Numbered from the stretch's first letter, positions 8,090-18,668 are shown. The stretch is DNA of 64,000 nt from Aurantiochytrium sp. KH105 (GCA_003116975.1 BGKB01000184.1:62001-126000); one strand, 5' to 3'. The notes: generated by a model not told the origin, from the letters alone. A program made the numbers and translations.

Positions 8090-10846
8090 ATGGCAAGCAA
8101 CCTCGAGAGCGGCGCGGAGGGCGACGAAGACGCAGGGCGAGCCCGCGGAGCCGACGCGGCCCCAGAGGCGGACCCTGCGCTGGACTCAGACTCTGCGTCC
8201 GAGTCTGACGATAGTGCAGATGAGGCGGCCGAGATCGAAAGGCTCGAAAGAGCAGTCGCGAGTGAGGACAGCGCCAGCGCTCACGCCGCGCTCATCGAGA
8301 AACTGCGGTCAGCGGGCGAACTCGAGCGGCTTCGCGCAGCCAGAGAGGCGTTTGCGAACAAGTTTGAGCTCGGCGAGGCCGATTGGATCGCCTGGGTCGA
8401 GGACGAGAGCAAGCTTGGCGGGGACCTTGCAGACCTCTTCGCGCGTGCTCTCAAGAGCTATCCGTGCTCCGTCGACCTCTGGCAACGTCGTCTTGCTGCT
8501 TCAAAGCCACCAGCCGCCCGTGAAGACTATCAAGAAGCCGCACGCTCGGCTGGATTCAATGTGCGAAAGGGCGTCGTCATTTGGAATGCATGGCAGACCT
8601 TTGAAGAATCCAATGGTAATGTCGGAACCAAGCTCGCGCTGGCCGAAGAACGAGTGCAATGCCCCATTCTCGACGCAGGGCTCATGGCAAGTTTATTACG
8701 CCTTGGCATGTCTGACGATGATGCTAAAGCGGCCATGGCTCGCGGCGAAGAGCAAAAGAAACTCGCCGTCGCCGCCGACGCCTACGAGCGTCGACTCGAG
8801 CAGCACTATCCCGAATCAGAGCCTGCGTCAAGGGCCTCGGTCGTTTCCGCGCTGCCCGAAGGCCTTGCCGATGTGTGGATCGACTACGTAGAGGCCATGC
8901 AGCAGCAAGTCCGTAGACGTTTGTCGCAGGTATGGGCCCAATGCTTTTTGCGCGCTCTCTTTGATCGTGCCGTGAGCATCTGCGGCGCACATTCTCCTGC
9001 GCTCTGGGAAGGATACATCTCCTTTTGTAGACTACATTTGCGCGACCTGTCGCTCGCCGAAGCTGTGGCAGAACGCGCGTTGCGTCCATGCCACGGCATT
9101 CTTGCGCTCTGGCGCGAGCGTCTATGCGTGGGCGAACAACGGGTTGCCGGCAACGCAGAGGCTCTTGTGGAACAGGTGTCTTCGATTACTTATCGCGGTC
9201 TGAGCGCTGGGATGGCGAGTCAGGACCTATGCGATTTTCTTCTCTCATCCTGTCACGTGTATCGTCGATGCGCCGTAGCCAATGAGTCGCACCATGCGTT
9301 GCAAGATCAGCTTGACAAGCAATTTGCATACTCAATTACTGTTCTGCGCACAATGTTTCCGGGGGAGCCAGCGCTCCGACTTCGCGTTGTCGAAGAGTAC
9401 ACACGATGTCTCTGCCAAGGCGAGCTCTTTACAGACGGTGGGCCCGTCAACGATCCAAGAGAAAGGGCAGCGAAGCTTTGGGATGATCTGCTTGAAGAGC
9501 TTCCCGATGCGGTTGGGAATTACTTTAAAGCCATATCTTTCTTTCGGAGCCAAGGAGACCTGGGACGCTGTCGCAAGCTTTATAAGCGTGCGCTGCATGT
9601 TGCCAAGACGCTCGATGAAGCCGCAAATGCCGGCGCACGGAAAAGATCGCACGGGGCAAGCAAGTCAGGTGCTGCAGTCGGCGTTGCGCGTGCGTGGGAG
9701 GATTTCGAAGCAAAGTACGGAACGCTCGAAACCCTTGAAGAGGCCCAATTGCAGGCTGCCCGTACTCTCTCCTTGCGCGAGCGCGTGCACTCAACCGCCA
9801 ATGTACGTCCTGCTCGTACGAAACCGACCAAGCGCAAGGCTTTGCGGCGTGACGATGCTGCCAAGAACGCCAACGTCTCGGGGACGGGTGCAAAGAAGCT
9901 CAAAAGAGAAGGCGCTCTGCCTGCCACGACAAGCGAGAACGAGAATGGTGATCTTGTGGACGGTGTGACGCGAATGGAGATCGAAGGCAACCCTTCTGAT
10001 GCGCAAGTCTCGGAAAAGAGCGGCCATCAAGGAGCTAACGATGAAGGATCGTCGAAAATGGAGACGGATAGTACGCATCCGAGCGAGGATGCACAGGCCA
10101 AGAGCGCGAAACGCGAGGCGGAGCGAGAACGCAGTATTTTTGTCATTAATCTATCGTACAAGAGCAGCGAAGAGGCGATCCGTCAGCATTTTTCGACGTG
10201 TGGAAAGGTACTGCGAGTGATGATGAAGCGCAACATGCATGGCCAATTCAAGGGACAGTGCACTGTCGTTTACAAGGCACGGCCCATGGCCGAAGCTGCC
10301 TTTGCACAGCTGCAGGGTGTACCTCTTGAAGGTCGTGCACTCCAGCTACGCGAGGTAAAGGCGCCTGGCGAGAGGCGACAGCCCAAGGCCTCGGACACGG
10401 CGACGACAGCAGCGGCGGCGACACCTGAAATTTCGGCGGAACAAGCGCCCCGGACAGTGCACGTGACGGGCTTGCCGCCAACGCACTGCAGCGAAGAAGA
10501 GCTCAAGCACGGCACGTCAGCCTTTGCCGAGGCTCTTCGAGCGTGCGGTAAAATCGAAGCTGTCAGCCTTGCGGGGAATCGAGCCTCTGCAGATGTACGT
10601 TTCACCACCGCAAAATCTGCTGACGAAGCGCGCACCAAATTACATAAAAAGTCATTTGCGTGGCCGAAACTTGCGGCCAGCACCACGACCACCACCACCA
10701 GCAGCAATGACGAGGGCACGTCCATTGAAACGACGGTTAGTGTGCAGCCTACGCGAACGAAATACCTCGCTCCAGCCGCGTCTATGCCGCAAATGCTCCC
10801 TCGGGCCGTACGCCTAAGGCAAAAGACCCGGCTCAATCTTGGGTGA
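8090..10846 (+). CDS. SART3/Prp24-type U6 snRNP recycling factor (HAT repeats + two RRMs)
   Basis: 918 residues, starting at the ATG in good context (AAAAATGGC). The acidic N-terminus is followed by helical half-a-TPR (HAT) repeats from about 60 to 560. Diagnostic pieces include WIAWVEDESKLGG, VDLWQRRLA and DVWIDYVEAM. A basic nuclear-localisation linker (KPTKRKALRR) follows. RRM1 lies at about 680-755 (SIFVINLSYKSSEEAIRQHF) and RRM2 at about 787-855. This order is that of SART3, which re-anneals U4 and U6 snRNAs after splicing. The end has MLPRAVRLRQKTRLNLG, recalling the SART3 LLPRAL region. The final SNxDF-type LSm-binding tail known from SART3/Prp24 is not visible. The stop is 56 bp from the stop of the convergent gene. 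Confidence 0.87.
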   Translation: MASNLESGAEGDEDAGRARGADAAPEADPALDSDSASESDDSADEAAEIERLERAVASEDSASAHAALIEKLRSAGELERLRAAREAFANKFELGEADWIAWVEDESKLGGDLADLFARALKSYPCSVDLWQRRLAASKPPAAREDYQEAARSAGFNVRKGVVIWNAWQTFEESNGNVGTKLALAEERVQCPILDAGLMASLLRLGMSDDDAKAAMARGEEQKKLAVAADAYERRLEQHYPESEPASRASVVSALPEGLADVWIDYVEAMQQQVRRRLSQVWAQCFLRALFDRAVSICGAHSPALWEGYISFCRLHLRDLSLAEAVAERALRPCHGILALWRERLCVGEQRVAGNAEALVEQVSSITYRGLSAGMASQDLCDFLLSSCHVYRRCAVANESHHALQDQLDKQFAYSITVLRTMFPGEPALRLRVVEEYTRCLCQGELFTDGGPVNDPRERAAKLWDDLLEELPDAVGNYFKAISFFRSQGDLGRCRKLYKRALHVAKTLDEAANAGARKRSHGASKSGAAVGVARAWEDFEAKYGTLETLEEAQLQAARTLSLRERVHSTANVRPARTKPTKRKALRRDDAAKNANVSGTGAKKLKREGALPATTSENENGDLVDGVTRMEIEGNPSDAQVSEKSGHQGANDEGSSKMETDSTHPSEDAQAKSAKREAERERSIFVINLSYKSSEEAIRQHFSTCGKVLRVMMKRNMHGQFKGQCTVVYKARPMAEAAFAQLQGVPLEGRALQLREVKAPGERRQPKASDTATTAAAATPEISAEQAPRTVHVTGLPPTHCSEEELKHGTSAFAEALRACGKIEAVSLAGNRASADVRFTTAKSADEARTKLHKKSFAWPKLAASTTTTTTSSNDEGTSIETTVSVQPTRTKYLAPAASMPQMLPRAVRLRQKTRLNLG

Positions 10847-10902
10847 ACGATTTGGCAACATTATAGTTGGCGAAGGTGAATAAGTAGTTTTCTTTTGGTC
10901 CC

Positions 10903-11883
10903 TCAGATAGGATGCGGAGCCGAATCGTGAACGGAAGCAAGTTCATGTTTCTGAACCATGTCGAAGAGTGCATCGGCAACGGTCTCTTCTCGCTGCAGCG
11001 CGTCGAGAACAGAGGTGTGCATCTTTGAAGCCTCGATTCGAAGCTTCGCCAGCACCATTTCCACGCCGTGTGGCGCCCTGTGATCATGAAGTGCTTCGAG
11101 GGCACTAGAAATCTGTTTCCAGAGCTGCGCCGTCGTCGCTCGATCCCGACTTGACCGTTCGGTGAGAAAACTTGGATGGTGCAACGCTGCATGTTTTGCA
11201 ACGAAACGATCAATCACTTCTTCTTTGTCCCGTTCTCGCTTGACAAGGGCCGCCTGAAATTCGAGATGTTCGACCTCAAGAGCAGCTTTGGCCTGATCGG
11301 CGCGCAAGGCGTCGCGACGACGCTCGAGGGCGTCAATGTCCTGTCCAGCGATGTGCGCTCTTGCGTTGAGGGCTGCCCACTGAAGACGTTCTCTTTCCAA
11401 GGCCTCTTCTTTTTGCGCAGTCTCACGACTCAGTCGTTGCACGGCGAGAGCCATGCTATCGGCCGAGATCTGATCGATGGCGTCGCGTCGACGCTGCGTG
11501 CGGAGGGCCTCGAGCTCTTGGCGTCGAGTTGCTGCGTTTTTGGCAAGGTCGGCAATATCCCTGCGAAGGACACGGCAGGTTCCAGCGGTAACAGGCACTG
11601 CATCTTCGTGTTCGTAGAGAAGGTCTTCGAGTTTTTGTACGGATTGTTTGATCGCAGCTGTCTCTTTTTTCGCAAGTCGCTGGAGTTCTCTTGCGCGCTC
11701 GTCGAAAATTTCCTGTTGCAGCACAGCGCCCTCAAGTCTTCTTGCTTGTCCTCGGAGTTTTACATTTTCCAGTCGAAGATCATCAAGCTCTAGATCTTGC
11801 GTGGCCGCGGCCTCCAATGCCGCAGCTTCTGCTGCAGCCCGTGCCACGCGCAGTCGTTTCAGTTCTCGCGGCGTTTTCGCCAT
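10903..11883 (-). CDS. coiled-coil protein of unknown function
   Basis: 326 residues beginning MAKTPRELKRLRVAR. Most of the chain (about 10-250) is heptad-rich coiled coil full of Ala, Glu, Arg and Leu. A shorter helical C-terminal part contains RDRATTAQLWKQISSALEAL and ends DMVQKHELASVHDSAPHPI. Length and layout resemble cytoskeletal or ciliary CCDC proteins, but I cannot name a family. The start was chosen because upstream codons in this frame are Arg-rich and look non-coding. It is convergent with the SART3-like gene (56 bp between stops) and divergent from SRP14. Confidence 0.75.
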   Translation of the reverse strand: MAKTPRELKRLRVARAAAEAAALEAAATQDLELDDLRLENVKLRGQARRLEGAVLQQEIFDERARELQRLAKKETAAIKQSVQKLEDLLYEHEDAVPVTAGTCRVLRRDIADLAKNAATRRQELEALRTQRRRDAIDQISADSMALAVQRLSRETAQKEEALERERLQWAALNARAHIAGQDIDALERRRDALRADQAKAALEVEHLEFQAALVKRERDKEEVIDRFVAKHAALHHPSFLTERSSRDRATTAQLWKQISSALEALHDHRAPHGVEMVLAKLRIEASKMHTSVLDALQREETVADALFDMVQKHELASVHDSAPHPI

Positions 11884-12538
11884 GTCGCCGCCCGCCCGCC
11901 CGCCCTTCTCGACGTTGACCGCTAACAACAACCAGAGCACGCGTCGCTGACGTCTTGGCCCTCGCCTTCGTCTGCGTCCACGTCTGCGTCCTCGTCCGTG
12001 AACGCGCCGGCGCTCGTTTCCCAAGAAGAGGAACCAGCAAACCCGCAATGCTCGTCGCCCACGCTCATCCCATTCCCGTCCTCCTTCCCGTCGATGTCGA
12101 GCGACACGAAAAACGAGACACGAAAAACCGTCCCACAAACACAAGGCGAGACGCGCGATGCGCAACCGCTCCGACGCGAACGTCGTACCGACGGTTACGG
12201 TCCGAGCGGTTACGTCCGCCTCGTGGCTTCTGGAGCAGCCAACTCGATGAGAAAGAAGCTTTTCTGCGCATGCAGACCAAAGACGCGCGCCCGCGACCGT
12301 CTGCGCGCGAGCCCCGACCCGCGGCCGCGAGGCTCGGAGCAGACGCCGCCGCCGGCGCCACGCGCGCGTCTCTCGAGGCGCGAATCCGCGCCGGAAGCTC
12401 CGTCTTTGGCTCGGGGGCCCAGCACGAAGGGGCGAGCGGTGAGGTGGCACGAGCTCGCTCGCCGCCGTACCGCGACGCCGGAGAAAGCTCTGGGCGGAGC
12501 GCGCGCAGGAGCCGCGCGCAGGAAGGGGCGTGAAGAAG
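11884..12538. other. divergent promoter region
   Basis: Lies between the minus-strand coiled-coil gene and plus-strand SRP14. GC-rich with many CGCG and Arg/Ala-type codon strings. No start-to-stop frame here looks conserved. Nothing else identified. Confidence 0.5.
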
Positions 12539-12961
12539 ATGCCTCGCGTGAGCAACGACGAGTTCCTGGCGCTTCTCGGGGAGATGTACAAGGAGACGCG
12601 AGAGTCTGGGTCCGTGACGTTGAGCATGAAAATGGTCAAGGATCAGGACCTTTCGCGCGGCCCGAAAGCGCTGCGCGCCGAGGTCCCGAACGGCAAAGCA
12701 TGCATGGTTCGCGCGCAGGTCATGGGCGGCGTGCGCGAGGGCTCTGTATTTGCAAACAAGGAGGCAGGCAAGACGAAGCGCGGCGAAAAGGCCAAGATCA
12801 GCACGATCCTCACGGGAGATCAGCAGGCTGTCTTTCACAAGCGCTTCAGCGAAATCATCAAGGAGCACACAGGCAAGCTCAAGCGTCCACGTGATCTCAA
12901 GCGTATTGAAGAGCGGCGCCAGCGACGTGCGGCCGCGGCGGCCACCCAGGCCTCATCGTGA
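12539..12961 (+). CDS. SRP14: signal recognition particle 14 kDa subunit
   Basis: 140 residues, within the usual SRP14 size range. SRP14 pairs with SRP9 on the Alu domain of SRP RNA and slows translation while the ribosome docks at the ER. The recognisable blocks are VSNDEFLALLGEMYKETRES, the SGSVTLSMK strand, KACMVRAQVMGG, KAKISTILTGDQQAVFHKRF, and a basic tail (KLKRPRDLKRIEERRQRR). SRP14 proteins of plants and animals have the same order. The first ATG is at 12539; a GTG 9 bp upstream is not a credible eukaryotic start. Intronless. Its partner SRP9 and the SRP RNA are not in this window. Confidence 0.88.
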   Translation: MPRVSNDEFLALLGEMYKETRESGSVTLSMKMVKDQDLSRGPKALRAEVPNGKACMVRAQVMGGVREGSVFANKEAGKTKRGEKAKISTILTGDQQAVFHKRFSEIIKEHTGKLKRPRDLKRIEERRQRRAAAAATQASS

Positions 12962-13437
12962 ACGAGGAAGGGAAAAAAGAAAAAGCAAAAAAAGAAAGGA
13001 TGGAGGGGGCCAAGGTTCGTGTTCGGAAAGAAAATGCCAATTTTTGTACGCGTAGATGGCGGTGACGTTTTCGTTTCGTGCACTCGTTAAGCCAACCCAA
13101 ATGCTCGAAGAGGGCGGGCTCTTCTCTTCTTTTTGGCTAGTGAAGGAGGGTGGCTCTTTGTGGGGGAGCCCGGTGAGCGCTTCTTCTTCGTCGTCGTCGT
13201 CGTCTTCTTCTTCGTCTACTACAACTTCGACTTTTTTCTTTTTTGTGATTGGCAAGAAAGTGGGAGAGAAACACTTATTGATGATAAAAACAAAATGACG
13301 TAATCAACAAAAAAGAACTTGTTTCGTACGTAGCAGCAACAATGTTCTCGCTCGTGAAAAAGAAAAGAAAAGAAAAGTCAAGAAGAAGAACCCATCAACG
13401 AACGTGAGTGTCCAGACAGCCCGAGCCTGGACTCGCC
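12962..13437. other. convergent 3' intergenic region
   Basis: Between the ends of SRP14 (+) and the RhoGAP gene (-). Contains TTC/GTC triplet runs at about 13180-13215 and A-rich stretches near 13365-13380. No gene seen. Confidence 0.5.
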
Positions 13438-14982
13438 TCATGCCGCCTCCGGAAAGGTGACGCGCGTGTTCTCCATGACGTCGCGCTTTTTCGGTTGTGG
13501 TAAACGATCCGCATGCATGATAAAGACCTTGATGGCTGCGATGGAGGCCTGCATGTCGCGAAGAACAATGTTTGGCGGGACATCTTCGGGAGCGCGAAGG
13601 AGACTCGGGGCCAGACAGGTGGCCAAATTTCCCGCAGACATTTTGTTGCTTGGCTCGTGATCGGCCACCTCGGCCAAGAGCTTGGCGAGGAAGCCAAGGA
13701 GTTCCCGATTGACCGCAGGCAAACTTGTGGAGAACTCCAGCACCGCCGACACGGTGAGGGGATTCTCCAGCGAAACGTCGCCGCGCACGAGAGAGACGAG
13801 CGACTCGTACTGCTCAGTGGGAATGAGCGGATGGGGAAGCTCGCGGAACCACAATTTGAGCAAGCCCGCGGCGTCATGCACCGAAACCTCAAAGTCAGTC
13901 CTCACGATGGCGCCCTGAGCGCCATCATCGTAAAGTGCCCGAAGTTGGTCCAAGACGTCTTTGCTGGCCGACACGCGAAAGATGCCTTCGACATGGAGGC
14001 CCTTGGCACGAATGAAGGCAATGGCATCGCATACGACAGGAGGGGTGCTTGACGAGAGCGGGAGACCAAAGGCAACACCCTGAGGGCGATGTGTCTTGCG
14101 TCGACGCACAGTGGCGTTGAGGTTGGTAATATTGGCCATGCCCTCGACGTCGAGCTCTTGCGCGCGCGGAGGCTCCTTGTCGTATCGTTGAAGCGTGGCT
14201 GCAAAGAGGTCCGTGCTTTCAAAGAGAGGCTTGACTTCTTCGAGGCGCGTCATGGTCTCGCGCAAATAGTGTAGTTGACACGCAAGAAGAGCCGACATCG
14301 GACCCTTGAGGAGGGCGCCGGATTGGTGATGGCTGTCCATCTCCTCGAACTGTTCCATGAGCCACTTTGTGGACTCGTCTACCGCGGCCTCGGCCTGTTC
14401 GACCTTGACCTTGCGTTGTGTGATTTCCTCTGCAATTTGCGACTCTGACTTGCGACGCGTGAATGGCAGCTTCCCCGTCGCAGCTTTGTTGCCCCCCTTT
14501 TCGGTGCGGTCCTGCATTTCATTGGCTGCGCGTGCTGCATTCTCGTACTTGCGCAAGTGAGCGTCATAGTCGAGGAGAAGCTTTTTGCGCCGCCGGATGT
14601 TGTCCTCGACCTCGGGGACTTGCCATAGAAGAAGCTCGGTGGCCGCGGTGACTTCTTCTTCATAGAGACGTTCTACGGATGCAAGGTTGACGCGTTCTGC
14701 CTCGGCATGGGCTTGTCCCAAGGCGACGGTGGCCTTGGCAGCCTGTGTGTGCTGGTGAAAGGCTGCAAGCTCGACGGTGAGCGCGGCAGCGGACGCCTGC
14801 ATTGCGCGAATGGTGTCGAGGTGTACCTCCATGGACTTGCGTAGACTTTTCAGCGCCACGCATGTGTTTTTGTAGGCGTAATAGTCCTCTTTAAAGTCCG
14901 AGTCCTCTGTGGCTTCTGCAACGCCCAGCGTTTGCAGCGCTTGCTGCTTCATGCGTCGCCTCGCATCCTTGAAGCCCTTCAT
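13438..14982 (-). CDS. BAR domain + RhoGAP protein
   Basis: 514 residues. The N-terminal half (about 5-255) is a long amphipathic helical region with N-BAR character: it begins MKGFKDARRRMKQQ and has YYAYKNTCVALKSLRKSMEV, then LEEVKPLFESTDLFAATL. The RhoGAP domain covers about 300-490. The arginine finger R336 sits in VEGIFRVSAS. Other RhoGAP motifs are DAAGLLKLWFRELPHPLIP and NKMSAGNLATCLAPSLL. It should stimulate GTP hydrolysis by Rho/Rac/Cdc42 proteins on curved membranes, as in the RICH/SH3BP1 families with the same BAR-RhoGAP order. The catalytic arginine and conserved Lys/Asn positions appear intact. A short Thr/Arg linker at about 285-300 joins the modules. Intronless. Confidence 0.9.
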   Translation of the reverse strand: MKGFKDARRRMKQQALQTLGVAEATEDSDFKEDYYAYKNTCVALKSLRKSMEVHLDTIRAMQASAAALTVELAAFHQHTQAAKATVALGQAHAEAERVNLASVERLYEEEVTAATELLLWQVPEVEDNIRRRKKLLLDYDAHLRKYENAARAANEMQDRTEKGGNKAATGKLPFTRRKSESQIAEEITQRKVKVEQAEAAVDESTKWLMEQFEEMDSHHQSGALLKGPMSALLACQLHYLRETMTRLEEVKPLFESTDLFAATLQRYDKEPPRAQELDVEGMANITNLNATVRRRKTHRPQGVAFGLPLSSSTPPVVCDAIAFIRAKGLHVEGIFRVSASKDVLDQLRALYDDGAQGAIVRTDFEVSVHDAAGLLKLWFRELPHPLIPTEQYESLVSLVRGDVSLENPLTVSAVLEFSTSLPAVNRELLGFLAKLLAEVADHEPSNKMSAGNLATCLAPSLLRAPEDVPPNIVLRDMQASIAAIKVFIMHADRLPQPKKRDVMENTRVTFPEAA

Positions 14983-15571
14983 GGTCGCGCCAAACGCAGC
15001 GCCAGGCCACCCTCGGGGTCGTCCTTTCGCCGCGTGTGCGAACTCTTATCAAGCAAACCCGGCTGGCCTCGAGCAGACCACGACGCGACTGACCGGTCGG
15101 CTCTGCTGCTGCAGAAGCACACTTCGCCACGCTCGCAGCCCGGGCCAGCTCGCTGCGCTTCTCGCGAGACGTCTCGATCGCCTTCGGCGCCTCGGGTCGC
15201 TCTTGGTCTGTCGCAAGGGGAGGTGGCGTATTTGCTCTGGCTTTGCTCGGACAGTCTTGACCCCAGCCGCACCCTCCGAGTCTCCGCGAACCCCGTTTCC
15301 GCCTGCCCGCCTGCCTCGAGAAGGGAAAGCCCGCCGCCCAGCCCGGCTCCGCCCTCGCGCTCGTCGCGCAGCTCGCCGCCCAGCTCGAGCTCGCGAGCTC
15401 CGCGATCGCAGACTGCGCGCCCGGGTGAAGTGAAGAGGGTCGAGGCCTCGCGCGTTTCGGGCCCGGGTTCCGCCGCGGTTCCGCAATAGTTCCGGAACTA
15501 GTGGGCCACGGTTTTATGGCCCACCGCGCCTCGAACTTCAGGTTGGGCGCGGACTTCGTCCGAGTCCTCGG

Positions 15572-15607
15572 GATGCGATGCGATGCGATGCGATGCGATG
15601 CGATGCG
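15572..15607. repeat. (GATGC)n pentanucleotide tract
   Basis: About seven copies of GATGC in a row. Related GATGC/GAGGC pentamer strings recur in other intergenic regions (about 1921-1960, 47390-47455 and 49080-49120). Confidence 0.9.
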
Positions 15608-15768
15608 AGGCCGAAAGGAAATCGCGCGGCTGGATGGGAGGGTGGGTGGATGGAGGTGCGAAAAAGCGCGAGCCGTGCGGCCTGCGAAAGTGGAGCTCTC
15701 GAGAGTGGGTTTTTGCTGAGAGCGGAGCGGCCAGAGGACGGTCGGTGTGTTAGACCGGGGCGGTCGAT

Positions 15769-15830
15769 TGCTTGCTTGCTTGCTTGCGTGCTTGCTGGCT
15801 CACTTGCTTGCTTGCTTGCTTGCTTGCTTG
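15769..15830. repeat. (GCTT)n tetranucleotide microsatellite
   Basis: An interrupted run of TTGC/GCTT units in two blocks, separated by a GTGCTTGCTGGCTCAC interruption. Confidence 0.9.
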
Positions 15831-16816
15831 TGAGGGCTGAGAGGTAGATGGTAACGTTTTCGTTTTAGTACTGCCAGGGTGGAAGAAGGCGTGGTCTGTC
15901 TAGATCGATCGGTTCAAGGCTTTGCATAGCTTGGCATGGAATGGCATAAGACGACGCGTCGCATGACTGTGGCCTTTGGAGAGCTTACTTTGCTGTAGTA
16001 AGCGAGGGCAGTAAACTGTTCGGCCAAGAAAAAGTTGAAGGAAAGTCTCGGAACACATGCATGTGCGCCACCTACGTGACAGGCGGCCGGACAAGACAAG
16101 AAAAAATAATGGAGAGACGAGGCGAGGCGAGTCAAGATGCGCAGGTGGGGCAATTAACCAATAAACATTCTCTATGTTTTGGGCGCAACAAAGACGGGTC
16201 CACCCGCAACCGCTGTACTACCCATGCGGGAATCGAGCAACAAGAAAGGAAACAAAACGAAAACAGAACGATCTCGTCTCCACTTTTTAAAATTAAAAAA
16301 AAAGTATTTCGATTAGAACAGAGCGAGCATCCACGTGCCAAAAGCTTGGCACGATGTATAACCTCGCCAAATGTCTCGAACCCTTTTGCTTTTTCTTTTT
16401 GCATTGTGTCCTTTTCTCCCGTCGAGTAGACAGCGAGCGAAATGCATGGATAGTAGCAAAGAGCAAAGGAAGAAAAGCGAGGTGCGCCACATCTTGTCCG
16501 CCTTGCGATGGGCATGCGAAAGACAAGTGTCAGCGAAAGAGACAAGACATACGACCCACGGGACGAAGCGCAGCATGGCGCGTGCGACTAGCTGGCTAAC
16601 GATGCACAATGCCCACATGAGACATACATGGCCAGGCGATAAAAGGGCACGCCACGTTGACCGCTGGGAGGCGAGCGAACAAGGTGACGACGAGGCGGTC
16701 TGGCCACGCGCCTGCAATCTCTCTCTCCCCCCCCCCCCCTTCCCGCGATTTTTGTACACGACCGTCCAGGTGCGCACCTGCGCGCCCTGATAACGCTCTC
16801 GGGTGCACGATACAAA

Positions 16817-17780
16817 TCACGTGCGACGGCGGCGCTCCTTTGCAGTCGTTTTTCGTCCCTTCTTGCTCTTCTTTCCCTTTTTGGTGCGAAGGATGTTCGA
16901 AACCTTGGCCTTGGAATTCTTGCCTCCGCCGACGAGCGCGCGAGCGTGGGCGCGGCGATTCTTTTTGTGCTGCAAACGCTGGAGCATGCGCTCCGCCTTG
17001 CCCGGCGTGTATTCGGCATTTTTCTCGCCCAGCAAGGCAACAGGCTGTTTGGCCGCCTTGACTGCAGCATAGGCCTTGGGGTCTAGCGTTTCTTCATCTT
17101 CTTCATCATCGTCTCCAAGAGTTGTAGTTGTCACGGTGACAGTGCCGCTGCCGAACATATCTTTGGAGAAATCGTCCTCGACTTGCTCTTCTTGAACAAC
17201 AGCCTTTTGACCTGTCAACTTGCTCACCATGTCCATATCCTTGGCGCCTTGCTCCTGTTCTTCTTCCTCGTCGCTGTCGTCATCATTGTCGTCGCCGTCG
17301 TCGTCGTCGTCTCGGGTTGAGCCGTCGAGGACGTCCTTGACGACCTTTTTACCTGATTCAGTCTCGTCGTTGTCGTCGTTGTTGCGATTTCTCTCCTCTT
17401 CGTCCTCCTCTTCCTTGGCTTCACGTCGCTTCTTTCGGAGCTCGGACGATTTGTCGCGGCGTTCGAGTAGAATTGCCCGTCGCTGTGTATTGTCGATAAA
17501 AGAGCGAAACAAGAGGTCAAGGTCTGGTGGTCAGCTTTTGATGTTTTCAACAAGAAAAAGACGAAGAAGAGGTTGTGAAAAAAACCAAACGTACCTCGTC
17601 ACGCGCTTCTTTGCGCTCTTTCTCGACCTGTTTCTTGAGGTCTGAGATGGCCTTTTCCTTGCGCTGCTGCTTGCGCCTGTGCATGCCCGTCACGAACTCG
17701 CGCCTGGCTTCCGGGTCAAACTCCACAAACAGCTTGCGTGGTCTCTTGTTCTTGCCGGCATCCGATTTCTTGCGGCCCAT
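16817..17780 (-). CDS. NOL12/RRP17-family nucleolar rRNA-processing protein, two exons
   Basis: Exon 1 is 17780-17595 (62 codons from ATG); exon 2 is 17482-16817. The intron is 17594-17483 (112 nt, phase 0). It has donor GTACGT, branch-like CTGAC near 17534-17530, a pyrimidine stretch and acceptor ACACAG. The spliced protein is 283 residues, starting MGRKKSDAGKNKRPRKLFVE. It carries the family block FDPEARREFVTGMHRRKQQR, continued across the junction as KEARDE/RRAILLERRD. The later TVTVTTTTLGDD matches the HTVTVTTI segment of NOL12. Long Asp/Glu stretches and a Lys/Arg-rich C-terminus are typical nucleolar features. RRP17 proteins act in pre-rRNA processing as 5'-3' exonuclease-like factors. 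Reading exon 1 through the intron reaches a stop, so splicing is required. Confidence 0.85.
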
Positions 17781-18668
17781 CTTTCCTGCTCCCTTTCGCC
17801 CCGCTCCGCTCCGCCCCTGCCCCGCCTGGTCCGCCGAGTCTGTCTGCGTCGCCGCGCTTCAGGTCTGCACGCTCGCCGACCTTGACTGGTTCTCCATAAA
17901 CCCCCTGCTTGGTGATGTTGCCCAAAGAGAATTTTTTTCTTGTTCTTGCTTTTTTGATGTAGTAGGCCTAGGACTCGGGGTCGGAGCCTGAACAATGGAA
18001 TGAGAGTCAGGCGCCAGAGGCTGGGGCGACCGGCCTTGAGCCTGCGTCATGCAATGGATACTTGCGGAGACAACAAAGTCTGCGGCCGCGCGAAGGAGCT
18101 TCAGTTTGCCACGATTTTCATTGACAGAAATGTGGGTAAACTCAGTATCCTTCAAACCTCCATAATAAAGAAAAGTTGATGCTCTCGTCTCATCTTCGTA
18201 AAGGCGATTATAACATTGGATCGATAACGCTGAGGCGCATCTCAATGGGCATCCCTTTCTTCATTTTGGTTTTTCCAAGCATTCTGATGTTTCGTAAAGC
18301 TGGACGTCTTTGCGTCAAAAACTCTGGTATACAACAACCACTCACTGGACCTATACCAGGCTTGACTTGGCTCCTTTCTCCACAAAGGTCCCTTCATCAT
18401 CCACACCATCTGGCAGCTGCATTACGATGTTGTGCTGCAACGCGTGACGCCCATGACCTTCCTTTGCCCATGACATTGACAAGATGAGACCATCGCTGTG
18501 CATCTGCAGCTGGGCAGTATCTTTTCGCCGCGAAGGCTCGCGGGACGCGCGGCGCCAAAGCGTGTGGAAAGGGCGCAGCGGAGCTCGAGCTCGCGGGCAG
18601 GCGCGCGGGCGCGCGATCGGCCGGACGCCCGGGAAGACGTGTCGCGTGCAGCGAAAGACCTCCTCAAG
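17781..18668. other. divergent intergenic region
   Basis: Between NOL12-like (-) and PSD (+). A minus-strand frame at about 17859-18245 has reasonable composition (RLYEDETRASTFLYYGGLKD, then a Pro/Ser-rich tail) but no plausible ATG at its head. It could be an exon of an unrecognised gene or chance. The rest looks like promoter sequence. Confidence 0.4.

Larger units (their letters stand above)
14983..16816. other. 1.8-kb gene-poor region with simple repeats
   Basis: Upstream of the RhoGAP start and downstream of the NOL12-like gene, both minus. It holds a GATGC pentamer tract (15572-15607), a GCTT tetramer tract (15769-15830) and a C13 homopolymer (16727-16739). Short open frames occur on both strands but none shows a domain or convincing composition. 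A small spliced gene cannot be excluded. Confidence 0.5.

Noticed and set aside
16313-16777. Minus frame with hydrophobic stretches upstream of RhoGAP
   Set aside because: Cys/His/Arg-rich random composition, crosses a C13 homopolymer and has no credible start.
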